Assembly: GCF_030268685.1 (NCBI RefSeq)
Contig: NZ_BSRQ01000003.1
Coordinates: 348,598 to 412,597, forward strand
From: Microtetraspora sp. NBRC 13810
GTDB taxonomy: Bacteria > Actinomycetota > Actinomycetes > Streptosporangiales > Streptosporangiaceae
Direction: 5' to 3'
DNA length: 64,000 bases
In this document: in pieces, positions 25,458 through 32,400 of the stretch
Numbering within the stretch: the stretch's first letter is position 1
Layout of the letters: each line of letters starts with the position of its first letter
Translations under genes and position numbers: made by a program
The notes under the pieces: model-generated
What the model was told of the DNA's origin: nothing
What the model saw: only the letters and a program-made list of their open reading frames with translations
The model's database searches: none

Positions 25458-26260
25458 CGGGCGGGCCCGCCGGTTACGAGGTGTACGCGGTGCGGTACGG
25501 CACCCGCCGGACGTCCACCGGCGAGGTGTACCTCAACCATGACGTCTACGGCGTCCCCGACGAGCCGGTAGGCATGGACTACTACCTCTGGGTGGCCCGC
25601 GACGACCGGCGCACGGTGGTGATCGACACCGGGTTCGGCGGGTCCGGCGGGGCCCGCAGGGGACGGACCGCGCTGGGCGACCCGGTCGCGCTGCTGGCGG
25701 ATCTCGGCGTGCGGGCGGCGGCCGTGCCGCAGGTGGTGGTCACGCACGCCCACTACGACCACATCGGCAACCTGGCGCGCTTCCCCGCCGCGGAGGTGAT
25801 CGTGTCGCGCCGCGAGTTCGACTTCTGGACCGGCCCGTACGCGAGGCGCGCGCAGTTCGCGTGGGCCGCCGAGCCCGCGGAGATCGCGCATCTCGCGGCG
25901 GTCCGCGGGCAGGGCCGCGCGACCCTTTTCGACGGCCCGCACGACGTGGCCCCGGGCATCGAGGTCCTCCCGGTCGGCGGGCACACCCCCGGCCAGGCCG
26001 TCGTGCTGGTAGCCGCGCGCGGCGGCGGCCAGGTGGTGCTGGCCTCCGACGCGGCGCACTACTACGAGGAACTGGAGCTGGACCGGCCCTTCGCCTTCAC
26101 GGCCGACCTGGAGGCCGCCTACCGCGCGTTCGACCTGCTGAAGGAGATCACGGCCGGGCCGGGGCGGGTCCTGGTGCCCGGTCACGATCCCGAGGTGATG
26201 AGGCGCTTCCCCGGTGCGCCCGGGCCGGCCGTACGACTGGATTGTATGACGATAGTATGA
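25454..26260 (+). CDS. Metallo-beta-lactamase-fold hydrolase, N-acyl homoserine lactonase-like
   Basis: A 268-residue dinuclear zinc hydrolase. The metal-binding motif is VTHAHYDHIGN (HxHxDH), with further ligands in GGHTPGQAV, VLASDAAHYYEE and LVPGHDPEV. The N-terminal YAVRYGTRRTSTGEVYLNHDVY segment is typical of AHL-lactonase-like proteins acting on small lactones. It starts with GTG inside the stop of the transporter gene (GTGA). In this cluster a lactone-opening step followed by hydroxy-acid oxidation is a sensible inference; quorum quenching is an alternative. Its 3' end overlaps the operator of the next gene. Confidence 0.88.
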   Translation: MTGGPAGYEVYAVRYGTRRTSTGEVYLNHDVYGVPDEPVGMDYYLWVARDDRRTVVIDTGFGGSGGARRGRTALGDPVALLADLGVRAAAVPQVVVTHAHYDHIGNLARFPAAEVIVSRREFDFWTGPYARRAQFAWAAEPAEIAHLAAVRGQGRATLFDGPHDVAPGIEVLPVGGHTPGQAVVLVAARGGGQVVLASDAAHYYEELELDRPFAFTADLEAAYRAFDLLKEITAGPGRVLVPGHDPEVMRRFPGAPGPAVRLDCMTIV

Positions 26261-26267
26261 TACGATA
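26240..26267. promoter_or_regulatory. GntR-type operator ahead of the dehydrogenase genes
   Basis: ATTGTAT (26241-26247), 12 bases, ATACGAT (26260-26266) has the same geometry and nearly the same bases as the operator at 28477-28506. The segments GTATGACG and GATACGAT are shared. A -10-like TACGAT (26261-26266) with an upstream TGGATT at 17 bases lies inside it, so binding would block transcription of 26287 onward. Confidence 0.75.
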
Positions 26268-26286
26268 GCACTATTGGGGGCTGTGC

Positions 26287-27186
26287 ATGGCTGGACACCG
26301 GGTCGGGCTCATCGGGCTCGGCAACATGGGGGGACGGATAGCGCGCCGGATAGCGGCGGCGGGGCACGAGGTGCTCGGCCACGACCTGGATCCGAAGGCC
26401 GCGCCCGCCGCCGGGGTCACTCCGGCCGCGACGATCGCCGAGGCCGTCAGGGGGGCGGACTCGGTGCTGATGTCGCTGCCGGACGACGCCGCCGTCGAGG
26501 CCGTCGTGCTCGGTGAGGGCGGCGTCCTGGACACCGTCCGGGCCGGGCAGGTCGTGGCCGACCTCGGCACCTCCTCCCCCGCCCGCACCGCGCGGCTGCA
26601 CGCCGTGCTCGCCGGACGCGGCGTCGAATACCTCGACGCCGGCGTCTCCGGCGGCCCGGCGGCGGCCGACGCGGGCACCCTGACGATCATGGCGGGCGGT
26701 TCCCCGGCCGCGCTGGCCCGGCTGGACGGCCTGTTCCGGGCGTTCGCCGCGAAGATCTTCCACCTGGGCGGCAGCGGCGCAGGGCACACCGCCAAGCTGC
26801 TCAACAACTTCCTCAACGCGACCACCCTCTCGGCGACCGCCGAGGTCATGGTCGCGGGGCGGGCGGCGGGCCTGAACCCGGCCACCCTGCTCGACGTGAT
26901 CAACGCGAGCAGCGGCGCCAGCTACGCCAGCCGGCACCGCTTCCCGGCGATCATCCGGGGCGACTACCTGGAGGGCGGCCTGACCGGCGCGCTCATGATG
27001 AAGGACCTCGTGCTCTACGTGGACCTCCTGCGCACGCTCGGCGTGCCCTCCCTGCACGCGGCCGGGCCGATGGCCGGCTTCGGGCTGGCCGGGCGGCTGG
27101 GCTACGGCGACCGGGTCAGCAACCGGGTGGTGGACGCCCTCGGCGACGTCGCCGGCGGCATCAGGATCCAGGGGGAGGCGTCATGA
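26287..27186 (+). CDS. NAD(P)-dependent beta-hydroxyacid dehydrogenase (3-hydroxyisobutyrate dehydrogenase family), first copy
   Basis: A 299-residue 6-phosphogluconate-dehydrogenase-like enzyme. It has the N-terminal Rossmann motif GLIGLGNMGGRIARRI, the substrate loop DAGVSGGPAAADAGTLTIM and the catalytic-lysine helix GAGHTAKLLNNFLNA. It would oxidise a beta-hydroxy acid to the semialdehyde or keto acid. A GGGGGC site precedes the ATG. Its 3' end overlaps the cupin start by 4 bases. It shares family but not close sequence with the second copy at 27583, so the two probably act on different intermediates. Confidence 0.9.
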   Translation: MAGHRVGLIGLGNMGGRIARRIAAAGHEVLGHDLDPKAAPAAGVTPAATIAEAVRGADSVLMSLPDDAAVEAVVLGEGGVLDTVRAGQVVADLGTSSPARTARLHAVLAGRGVEYLDAGVSGGPAAADAGTLTIMAGGSPAALARLDGLFRAFAAKIFHLGGSGAGHTAKLLNNFLNATTLSATAEVMVAGRAAGLNPATLLDVINASSGASYASRHRFPAIIRGDYLEGGLTGALMMKDLVLYVDLLRTLGVPSLHAAGPMAGFGLAGRLGYGDRVSNRVVDALGDVAGGIRIQGEAS

Positions 27187-27590
27187 GGATCGTCCGCGGC
27201 ACGGGGGGCACGTCCGAGCGTCGTTCGGAGACGTTCACCGGCGAGGTGTGGGCCGACCCGCTCCTCCCCGCGACCAGCGGCGTGACCATCAACAACGTGT
27301 TCTTCACCCCGGGCGCGCGCACCCACTGGCACCGGCACGAGGGCGGCCAGATCCTGCACGTCACCGCGGGCGGCGGCTTCGTGTGCGCCGAGGGCGGCCG
27401 GCCGTACCGGCTCAGGGCGGGCGACACCGTCTGGACGCCCGCGCACGAGATGCACTGGCACGGCGCGGACGAGCACGGTTACCTGCTGCACACGGCCGTC
27501 TCGCTCGGCTCGACCGTGTGGGACCGGCCGGTGACCGGCGACGAGTACACCTCAGGCGACGCCGGGCGGGAGCGGCGGTCCGATGAGTGA
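27183..27590 (+). CDS. Cupin-domain protein
   Basis: A 135-residue single-domain cupin. Motif 1 is TPGARTHWHRHEGGQILHV with two metal-binding His and a Glu. Motif 2 is TPAHEMHWHGA with the third His. Such small cupins are often isomerases, decarboxylases or dioxygenases acting on small acids in catabolic clusters. It overlaps both neighbours by a few bases, so it is part of one translationally coupled unit with the two dehydrogenases. Confidence 0.88.
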   Translation: MRIVRGTGGTSERRSETFTGEVWADPLLPATSGVTINNVFFTPGARTHWHRHEGGQILHVTAGGGFVCAEGGRPYRLRAGDTVWTPAHEMHWHGADEHGYLLHTAVSLGSTVWDRPVTGDEYTSGDAGRERRSDE

Positions 27591-28479
27591 CGTCGCGCCC
27601 GTCGTCCCCGGCGCGGCCGTGGGGTTCATAGGGCTTGGGCACATGGGTTCCCCCATGGCGAGACGGCTGGTGGCGGCGGGGTACGCCGTGCGCGGGTTCG
27701 ACGCGAATCCCGCGGCACGCCCCGAGGGGGTCGCCGCCGCCCGCTCGGCCACCGCGGCGGTTACGGGGGCCGCCGCGGTGGTGCTCATGCTTCCCGACTC
27801 GGCGGCCGTCGAGTCGGTGCTCACCCCCGGCCTGCTGGAACGGCTGGCGCCGGGCACGCCGATCGTGGACATGGGCTCGTCGGAACCGGCCAGGACGCGG
27901 GCGCTCGCGGAGCAGGCGGCCAAGCTCGGGGTGCCGCTGGTGGACGCGCCCGTCTCGGGCGGGGTCCGCGGCGCGGAGCGGGGCACGCTGACCGTCATGG
28001 CCGGCGGCGACCCGGAGGCGGTGGCGGCGCTGCGCCCGCTGTTCGGGGTGCTCGGGACCAGGGTGCTGCACGTGGGCCCGGTGGGCGCCGGGCACGCGCT
28101 GAAGGCGCTGAACAACCTGCTCTCGGCGACGCACCTGCTGGTCAGCTCCGAGGCGGTGCTGGCCGGGCGGGAGTTCGGGCTGGACCCGCAGGTCATGCTG
28201 GAGGCGATCAACGGTTCCAGCGGCAGGAGCGGGTCCACCGAGGACAAGTGGCCGCGGTTCATGCTGAACCGCCGCTTCGACTCCGGTTTCGGGGTGGGCC
28301 TCCTGCTCAAGGACCTGCGCATCGCGGCGGGGCTGGCCAGGGACGCCGGGCGGCCGTGCCTGCTCGGCGAGGCCGCGGTCGAACTGTGGGCCCGCGCGGC
28401 GGCGGAGCTGCCGGCGGGGGCGGATCACACGGAGATCGTCCGCTGGCTGGAGCTGCGGCACGACGAGAAGGGCGATTGA
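27583..28479 (+). CDS. NAD(P)-dependent beta-hydroxyacid dehydrogenase, second copy
   Basis: A 298-residue member of the 3-hydroxyisobutyrate/tartronate-semialdehyde reductase family. Motifs are GFIGLGHMGSPMARRL (nucleotide binding), DAPVSGGVRGAERGTLTVM (substrate loop) and GAGHALKALNNLLSA (catalytic Lys). It starts 8 bases inside the cupin gene and ends just before the GntR operator. Together with 26287 it gives the cluster two successive or alternative hydroxy-acid oxidations. Confidence 0.9.
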   Translation: MSDVAPVVPGAAVGFIGLGHMGSPMARRLVAAGYAVRGFDANPAARPEGVAAARSATAAVTGAAAVVLMLPDSAAVESVLTPGLLERLAPGTPIVDMGSSEPARTRALAEQAAKLGVPLVDAPVSGGVRGAERGTLTVMAGGDPEAVAALRPLFGVLGTRVLHVGPVGAGHALKALNNLLSATHLLVSSEAVLAGREFGLDPQVMLEAINGSSGRSGSTEDKWPRFMLNRRFDSGFGVGLLLKDLRIAAGLARDAGRPCLLGEAAVELWARAAAELPAGADHTEIVRWLELRHDEKGD

Positions 28480-28506
28480 TCGTATGACGGACAGCCGATA
28501 CGATCA
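28476..28506 (+). promoter_or_regulatory. Promoter and operator of the GntR gene
   Basis: TTGATC (28476-28481), a 17-base spacer and TACGAT (28499-28504) form a promoter. It coincides with a perfect inverted repeat TGATCGTAT (28477-28485), 12-base spacer, ATACGATCA (28498-28506). The repeat covers both hexamers, which indicates autorepression. The transcript would start about base 28511, the GTG start codon. Confidence 0.8.
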
Positions 28507-28510
28507 GCGC

Positions 28511-29266
28511 GTGGCTGACGGGCATGCGGTGCAGGGACTCAGCGGGATCCAGATCGGCCGGGTCGCCGCGCCCCTGCGCGAGCAGGTGCTCGACGGGCTG
28601 CGCAAGGCGATCCTCGACTTCCGGCTGAAGCCGGGGCAGCGCCTCGTCGAGCGGGAGCTGATCGAGCAGATCGGCGTCTCCCGCACCACGATCCGCGAGG
28701 TGCTGCGCGAGCTCGCCGCCGAGGGCCTGGTCACGGTGATCCCGCAGAAGGGCGTCGTCGTCTACTCGCCCTCCCCCGCCGAGGCCGAGGACCTCTACGC
28801 GGTCCGCGTCCAGCTGGAGACCCTCGCGGTGCGGCTGTTCATCGAGCGCGCCTCCGCCGACCAGGTCACCCGGCTCACCGGCACCGTGGACGAGATGGAG
28901 GCGGTGATGACCGCCGGCGGCGACATGCAGGCGATGCTGACCGCCAAGGACCACTTCTACGAGGTGCTGCTCGAAGGGGCGGGCCCGGTGGTCGAGCAGA
29001 TTCTCGGCGGCGTCCAGGCCCGGGTGCGGCTGTTGCGCGCCACCTCGCTGTCGCAGCCGGACCGGCCACCGCGGATGCTGGCGGAGATGCGCGCCCTCGT
29101 CGAGGCCGTCGCGGCCCGCGAGCCGGACCTGGCGGCGGAGCTGTGCGCCGTGCACCTGAACAACGCCTCCGCCACCGGCATCGCCGCCCTCTCCGCCCAG
29201 GCGGCGGCGAACGGCCCTCAGTCCGCGGCCCGCCGCCGGTACTCCTCGACCAGCAGCCGTTTGTAG
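28511..29266 (+). CDS. GntR-family regulator, FadR/FCD type
   Basis: A 251-residue regulator. The N-terminal winged helix (APLREQVLDGLRKAILDF, then QIGVSRTTIREVLRELAAEGLV) is followed by an FCD ligand domain (about residues 85-215) of all-helical type, with AEDLYAVRVQLETLAVRLF and the metal/ligand His in KDHFYEVLLEGAG. I choose GTG 28511, not ATG 28484, because the -10 TACGAT ends 6 bases before it and the perfect operator overlaps the longer form. This would be a leaderless transcript. The last 16 codons overlap the convergent ligase gene. Ligand is probably an acid from the pathway encoded next door. Confidence 0.87.
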   Translation: MADGHAVQGLSGIQIGRVAAPLREQVLDGLRKAILDFRLKPGQRLVERELIEQIGVSRTTIREVLRELAAEGLVTVIPQKGVVVYSPSPAEAEDLYAVRVQLETLAVRLFIERASADQVTRLTGTVDEMEAVMTAGGDMQAMLTAKDHFYEVLLEGAGPVVEQILGGVQARVRLLRATSLSQPDRPPRMLAEMRALVEAVAAREPDLAAELCAVHLNNASATGIAALSAQAAANGPQSAARRRYSSTSSRL

Positions 29267-30756
29267 AGCTTCCCGGTGGGATGGCGGGGCAACTCGTCGC
29301 GGAAGTCGACGGCGGCGGGGCACTTGTAGTGCGCGAGCCGTTCGCGGCAGTAGGCGATCAGCTCGGCGGCCAGCTCCGGCCCCGCTTCCTGGGACGGCAC
29401 CGGCTGCACGACCGCGTGCACCCGCTCCCCCATCTCCTCGTCCGGCACCCCGAAGACCGCCACGTCGGCCACCCGGGGATGCACGGCGAGCACGTTCTCC
29501 GCCTCCTGCGGGTAGACGTTCACCCCACCGGAGATGACGGTGTACGAGCGCCGGTCGGTGAGGTAGAGGAAGCCCTCCTCGTCCACGTAGCCGATGTCGC
29601 CGAGCGTGGTCCAGCCGCGTCCCCGCGGATCCTGGGAGGCCCGGGTCTTCTCCGGGTCGCCGTGGTACTCGAACCTCGGCCCGTCGGCGAAGTAGACGGT
29701 GCCGCGCTCGCCGGGTGGCAGCTCGCCGCCCTCCTCGTCGCACACGTGCGTGACGCCGAGCAGCGGGCGGCCGACGGTGCCCTTGTGCGCCAGCCAGTCC
29801 TGCGGCCCCGCGTACAGGAAGCAGTTGCCCTCGGTGCCCGCGTAGTACTCGTGGATGATCGGCCCCCACCACTCCAGCATCCGTTCCTTGACCGGGACCG
29901 GGCAGGGGGCGGCGGCGTGCACGGCGCAGGCGTGCGAGGACAGGTCGTACTTCGCCCGGACCTCGGCGGGCAGCTTGAGCATCTTGATGAACATCGTCGG
30001 CACCCACTGGGAGTGCGTGACGCGGTGCCGTTCGATCAGGGCGAGGGCCTGCTCGGGATCGAAGCGCTCCATCACCACGACAGTGGCGCCGAGGCGCTGG
30101 AAGTTCAGGCAGTAGCGCAGCGGGGCGGCGTGGTAGAGCGGCGCGGGCGAGAGGTAGACCGAATCGGCCGAGGGGGCGAAGAGGGACTCGATGAGACGCA
30201 GCAGCGGGCCGGGCGCGTCGAGCGGCGCCCGGCGCAGCGCGTTCTTGATGCCCTTGGGCCGTCCGGTGGTGCCGGAGGAGTAGAGCATGTCCATGCCCTG
30301 GCACTCGTCCTCGACCGGGGTCGGCGGGTGGGCGGCCACCGCCTCCTCGAAGGACGTGAAGCCGGGCGCCACGCCGTCGATCATCAGGCGCACCCGGACG
30401 CCGGGCGTGTCCGCGGTGACCGCGCAGGCCACCTCGGCGAGGTGGGCGGAGGAGATGAAGACCCGCGCCCCGCAGTTGCCGAGGATGTAGGCGAGCTCGC
30501 CGGTCTGCAGCCGGGAGCTGATCGCCGTGTAGTAGAGGCCGGACCGGTGCGCCGCCCAGGCGACGACGAAGAACAGCCGGTGGTTCTCCAGCATGAAGGC
30601 GACGTGGTCACCGGGCCGGAGTCCCGCCGAGCGGAACAGGTGGGCGAGCCGGTTGGACTCCTCGTCCAGCTCACGGTAGGTGAGGACGTCGCCGGAACCC
30701 GCCATGATCACTGCCGGCCTGGCCGGCGTCCGCGCCGCGATGACTCCCGGATGCAT
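29218..30756 (-). CDS. AMP-dependent acyl-CoA synthetase/ligase
   Basis: A 512-residue class I adenylate-forming enzyme. The P-loop is MLYSSGTTGRPKGIK, the A5 region is YYAGTEGNC, the A7 motif is WTTLGDIGYVDEEGFLYLTDR and the catalytic-lysine motif is PRHPTGKLYKRLL near the C-terminus. It activates a carboxylic acid with ATP and transfers it to CoA. The N-terminus MHPGVIAARTPARPAVIM is typical, so ATG 30756 is preferred to GTG 30780. Convergent overlap with the GntR gene (49 bases) suggests it is transcribed separately from the dehydrogenase genes, though the pathway is likely shared. Confidence 0.9.
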   Translation of the reverse strand: MHPGVIAARTPARPAVIMAGSGDVLTYRELDEESNRLAHLFRSAGLRPGDHVAFMLENHRLFFVVAWAAHRSGLYYTAISSRLQTGELAYILGNCGARVFISSAHLAEVACAVTADTPGVRVRLMIDGVAPGFTSFEEAVAAHPPTPVEDECQGMDMLYSSGTTGRPKGIKNALRRAPLDAPGPLLRLIESLFAPSADSVYLSPAPLYHAAPLRYCLNFQRLGATVVVMERFDPEQALALIERHRVTHSQWVPTMFIKMLKLPAEVRAKYDLSSHACAVHAAAPCPVPVKERMLEWWGPIIHEYYAGTEGNCFLYAGPQDWLAHKGTVGRPLLGVTHVCDEEGGELPPGERGTVYFADGPRFEYHGDPEKTRASQDPRGRGWTTLGDIGYVDEEGFLYLTDRRSYTVISGGVNVYPQEAENVLAVHPRVADVAVFGVPDEEMGERVHAVVQPVPSQEAGPELAAELIAYCRERLAHYKCPAAVDFRDELPRHPTGKLYKRLLVEEYRRRAAD

Positions 30757-30805
30757 ACGACCGAACGCTACTCGGATCACCTGTGGCTGGAAAGGCTCCC
30801 CGCCG

Positions 30806-31159
30806 TCATCCGCCGTTCAACGCGTGCCGCAGCAGCGTCTCCACCTCACGCACGAACCCCTCGACCGCCGCCTCGCCGCGCCCGGTGAACTCCGCCACCC
30901 GCCCGTCCACCCGCACCCGCAGCGTCACCTCCTCCTCGCGCAGCCGGAACCACACCTCCAGCGAGCGGGCCAGCGCCGCCCCGCCCGGATCGGCGTCCAG
31001 CGACACCAGCAGCGAACGCGGCGGGGTGCCCATCCACCCCTCCGCCGGCCGGTGCCCGTCCAGCTCCACCCGGCCGCGGAACGCCTCCTCCCCCCGCAGC
31101 CAGTCGTCCAGCGCACGAAGGTGCCCCTCGTCCGCGCTCTCGAACTCGACGACCGTCAT
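30806..31159 (-). CDS. EACC1-like small protein (effector-associated constant component)
   Basis: A 117-residue acidic protein. The pattern LRALDDWLRGEEAFRGRVEL, then LLVSLDADPGGAALARSLEVWFR, then VTLRVRVDGRVAEF, and a final helix with VEGFVREVETLLRHAL follows the EACC1 family described with NTP-dependent conflict systems of actinobacteria. I match it from memory of the pattern, not from a search. Its ATG overlaps the stop of the upstream gene by 4 bases, so the two products are made together. EACC1 proteins accompany variable effector genes, and here the partner is the DUF4145-YbaK fusion. Alternative: an unrelated small alpha/beta protein. Confidence 0.6.
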   Translation of the reverse strand: MTVVEFESADEGHLRALDDWLRGEEAFRGRVELDGHRPAEGWMGTPPRSLLVSLDADPGGAALARSLEVWFRLREEEVTLRVRVDGRVAEFTGRGEAAVEGFVREVETLLRHALNGG

Positions 31160-32331
31160 GACCCTCCCCGTACGGTGATCCGCGCCGTCGTGGCCTCCGT
31201 GGCGAGGAGCAGGTCGGCCGGCGTCAGCTCCAGTTCCAGCCCGCGCCGCCCGCTGGAGACGAACACGCTCGCCATCCCGGTCACCGAGACGTCCACCACC
31301 ACCGGCAGGTACGGCAGCGCCACCGGGCTCACCACCTCGCTGGACGTCGCCCAGCCCAGCCGGTTCACCTCGGCAGGGGCGGCCAGCCGGGCCGTGCCGC
31401 CGCCGACCGCGCCGGCCACCGCCTCGACGTCCACCTCGGCGGAGACCGGCGCCACCGCGACCACGGCCCGCCCGTCCACCCGGACGACCACCGCCTTGAG
31501 CATGCCCGACCGCGGCACGCCCATTTCGTCGGCCAGCTCTTTCCTGGATTTCGACCGGGCCGGATCGTGTTTATGGTGGTGCGGCGTGAAAGGGACGCGG
31601 ATTTTCCGCAGCGTCTTCATCGCGGGTGTCTCGGGAATGGCCACACGGGTTCTCAACGGTTCCCGGGGCGCGGAAGTGCCGTGCCGGCGCCGGCGGAAAT
31701 CGTCGTACCGGGGGCCGAACACGTAAAGGTGGTCGAGGAGGGCGTCGGCGAGCGCGATCGCGTCCTCGGCGTCCTGCCGGGAGACCGGGTTGCGGCCCAG
31801 GTGCGCGGCCTCGTTGCCGATCTCCCTGAGCTCCTCCGCCCAGGCGGCCAGCCGGCCCTCGACCACGCCCCTGCGGCGCAGTTCACGCAGCGCCCGGTAG
31901 AGCGGCAGGCCGGTGACCCCGCGGTCCGCGCACACGCCCTCCAGCAGCCTGCGCACGCCGACCAGCGCGGTCGCGTAGGCGCCCGCGCCCACGCAGGCCG
32001 TCGCCTCGGCGAGTTCCGCGGTCAGCCGCGCCGGGATCGGCGAACCTTCCGTGTCCCCTGTGGCCCCCGGGCCGCCCGCGCCACGCGACCTGCCCGGCCA
32101 CAGCACCCGGGCCGGGCGGGCCGGCTGGCCGTCGGGGTCGCCGTCCGGGTCGGGCCGCTGCCCCTCGGGGGCGAGGAGGAGAACCTGCCCGCACATCTGG
32201 CACACGGTCAGCGCGTATCCCGCCAGTTGCGCCGGGAGGAAATCGCGATGGGGCCCGTCGGGTTCACGTGCCAGAGAACGGCGCGCGCACCCGGGGCAAT
32301 CCACATCGAATTTCGCCGCCCAGCGTCCCAC
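31156..32331 (-). CDS. Zinc ribbon - DUF4145 (HEPN-like) - YbaK/ProX aminoacyl-tRNA deacylase fusion
   Basis: A 391-residue three-part protein with a GTG start. Residues 12-47 hold two Cys pairs (CPGC, CQMC), a zinc ribbon. Residues about 100-205 match DUF4145: ATALVGVRRLLEGVCADRG, then LREIGNEAAHLGRNPVSRQD. The NEAAH segment resembles the HEPN RNxxxH site, but the Arg is Gly, so nuclease activity is doubtful. Residues about 238-389 are a full YbaK/prolyl-tRNA-editing-like domain: RVPFTPHHHKHDPARS, the likely catalytic Lys in GMLKAVVVRVDG (Lys279), and SSGRRGLELELTPADLL. The usual GGVSP loop reads SSEVVSP. YbaK domains hydrolyse misacylated tRNAs. It is coupled to the EACC1-like gene and divergent from a LAL regulator. 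The fusion is unusual; function is inferred as tRNA-directed. Confidence 0.8.
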   Translation of the reverse strand: MGRWAAKFDVDCPGCARRSLAREPDGPHRDFLPAQLAGYALTVCQMCGQVLLLAPEGQRPDPDGDPDGQPARPARVLWPGRSRGAGGPGATGDTEGSPIPARLTAELAEATACVGAGAYATALVGVRRLLEGVCADRGVTGLPLYRALRELRRRGVVEGRLAAWAEELREIGNEAAHLGRNPVSRQDAEDAIALADALLDHLYVFGPRYDDFRRRRHGTSAPREPLRTRVAIPETPAMKTLRKIRVPFTPHHHKHDPARSKSRKELADEMGVPRSGMLKAVVVRVDGRAVVAVAPVSAEVDVEAVAGAVGGGTARLAAPAEVNRLGWATSSEVVSPVALPYLPVVVDVSVTGMASVFVSSGRRGLELELTPADLLLATEATTARITVRGGS

Positions 32332-32400
32332 AAAGCGGACACTAGGGGATCACCAATAGAGCGACAAGGGCGTACCATCCAAGCCGGGGAGGGAGGGGAG

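Noticed and set aside
30736-30761. Another GntR operator at the CoA-ligase start (ATACGAC)
   Set aside because: Only one half-site matches; the partner at 12 bases (CGCGATG) does not, so shared control of the ligase is unproven.
31567-32400. Upstream extension of the LAL gene
   Set aside because: It would be antisense to the zinc-ribbon/YbaK fusion gene, and ATG 32401 has a strong ribosome-binding site.
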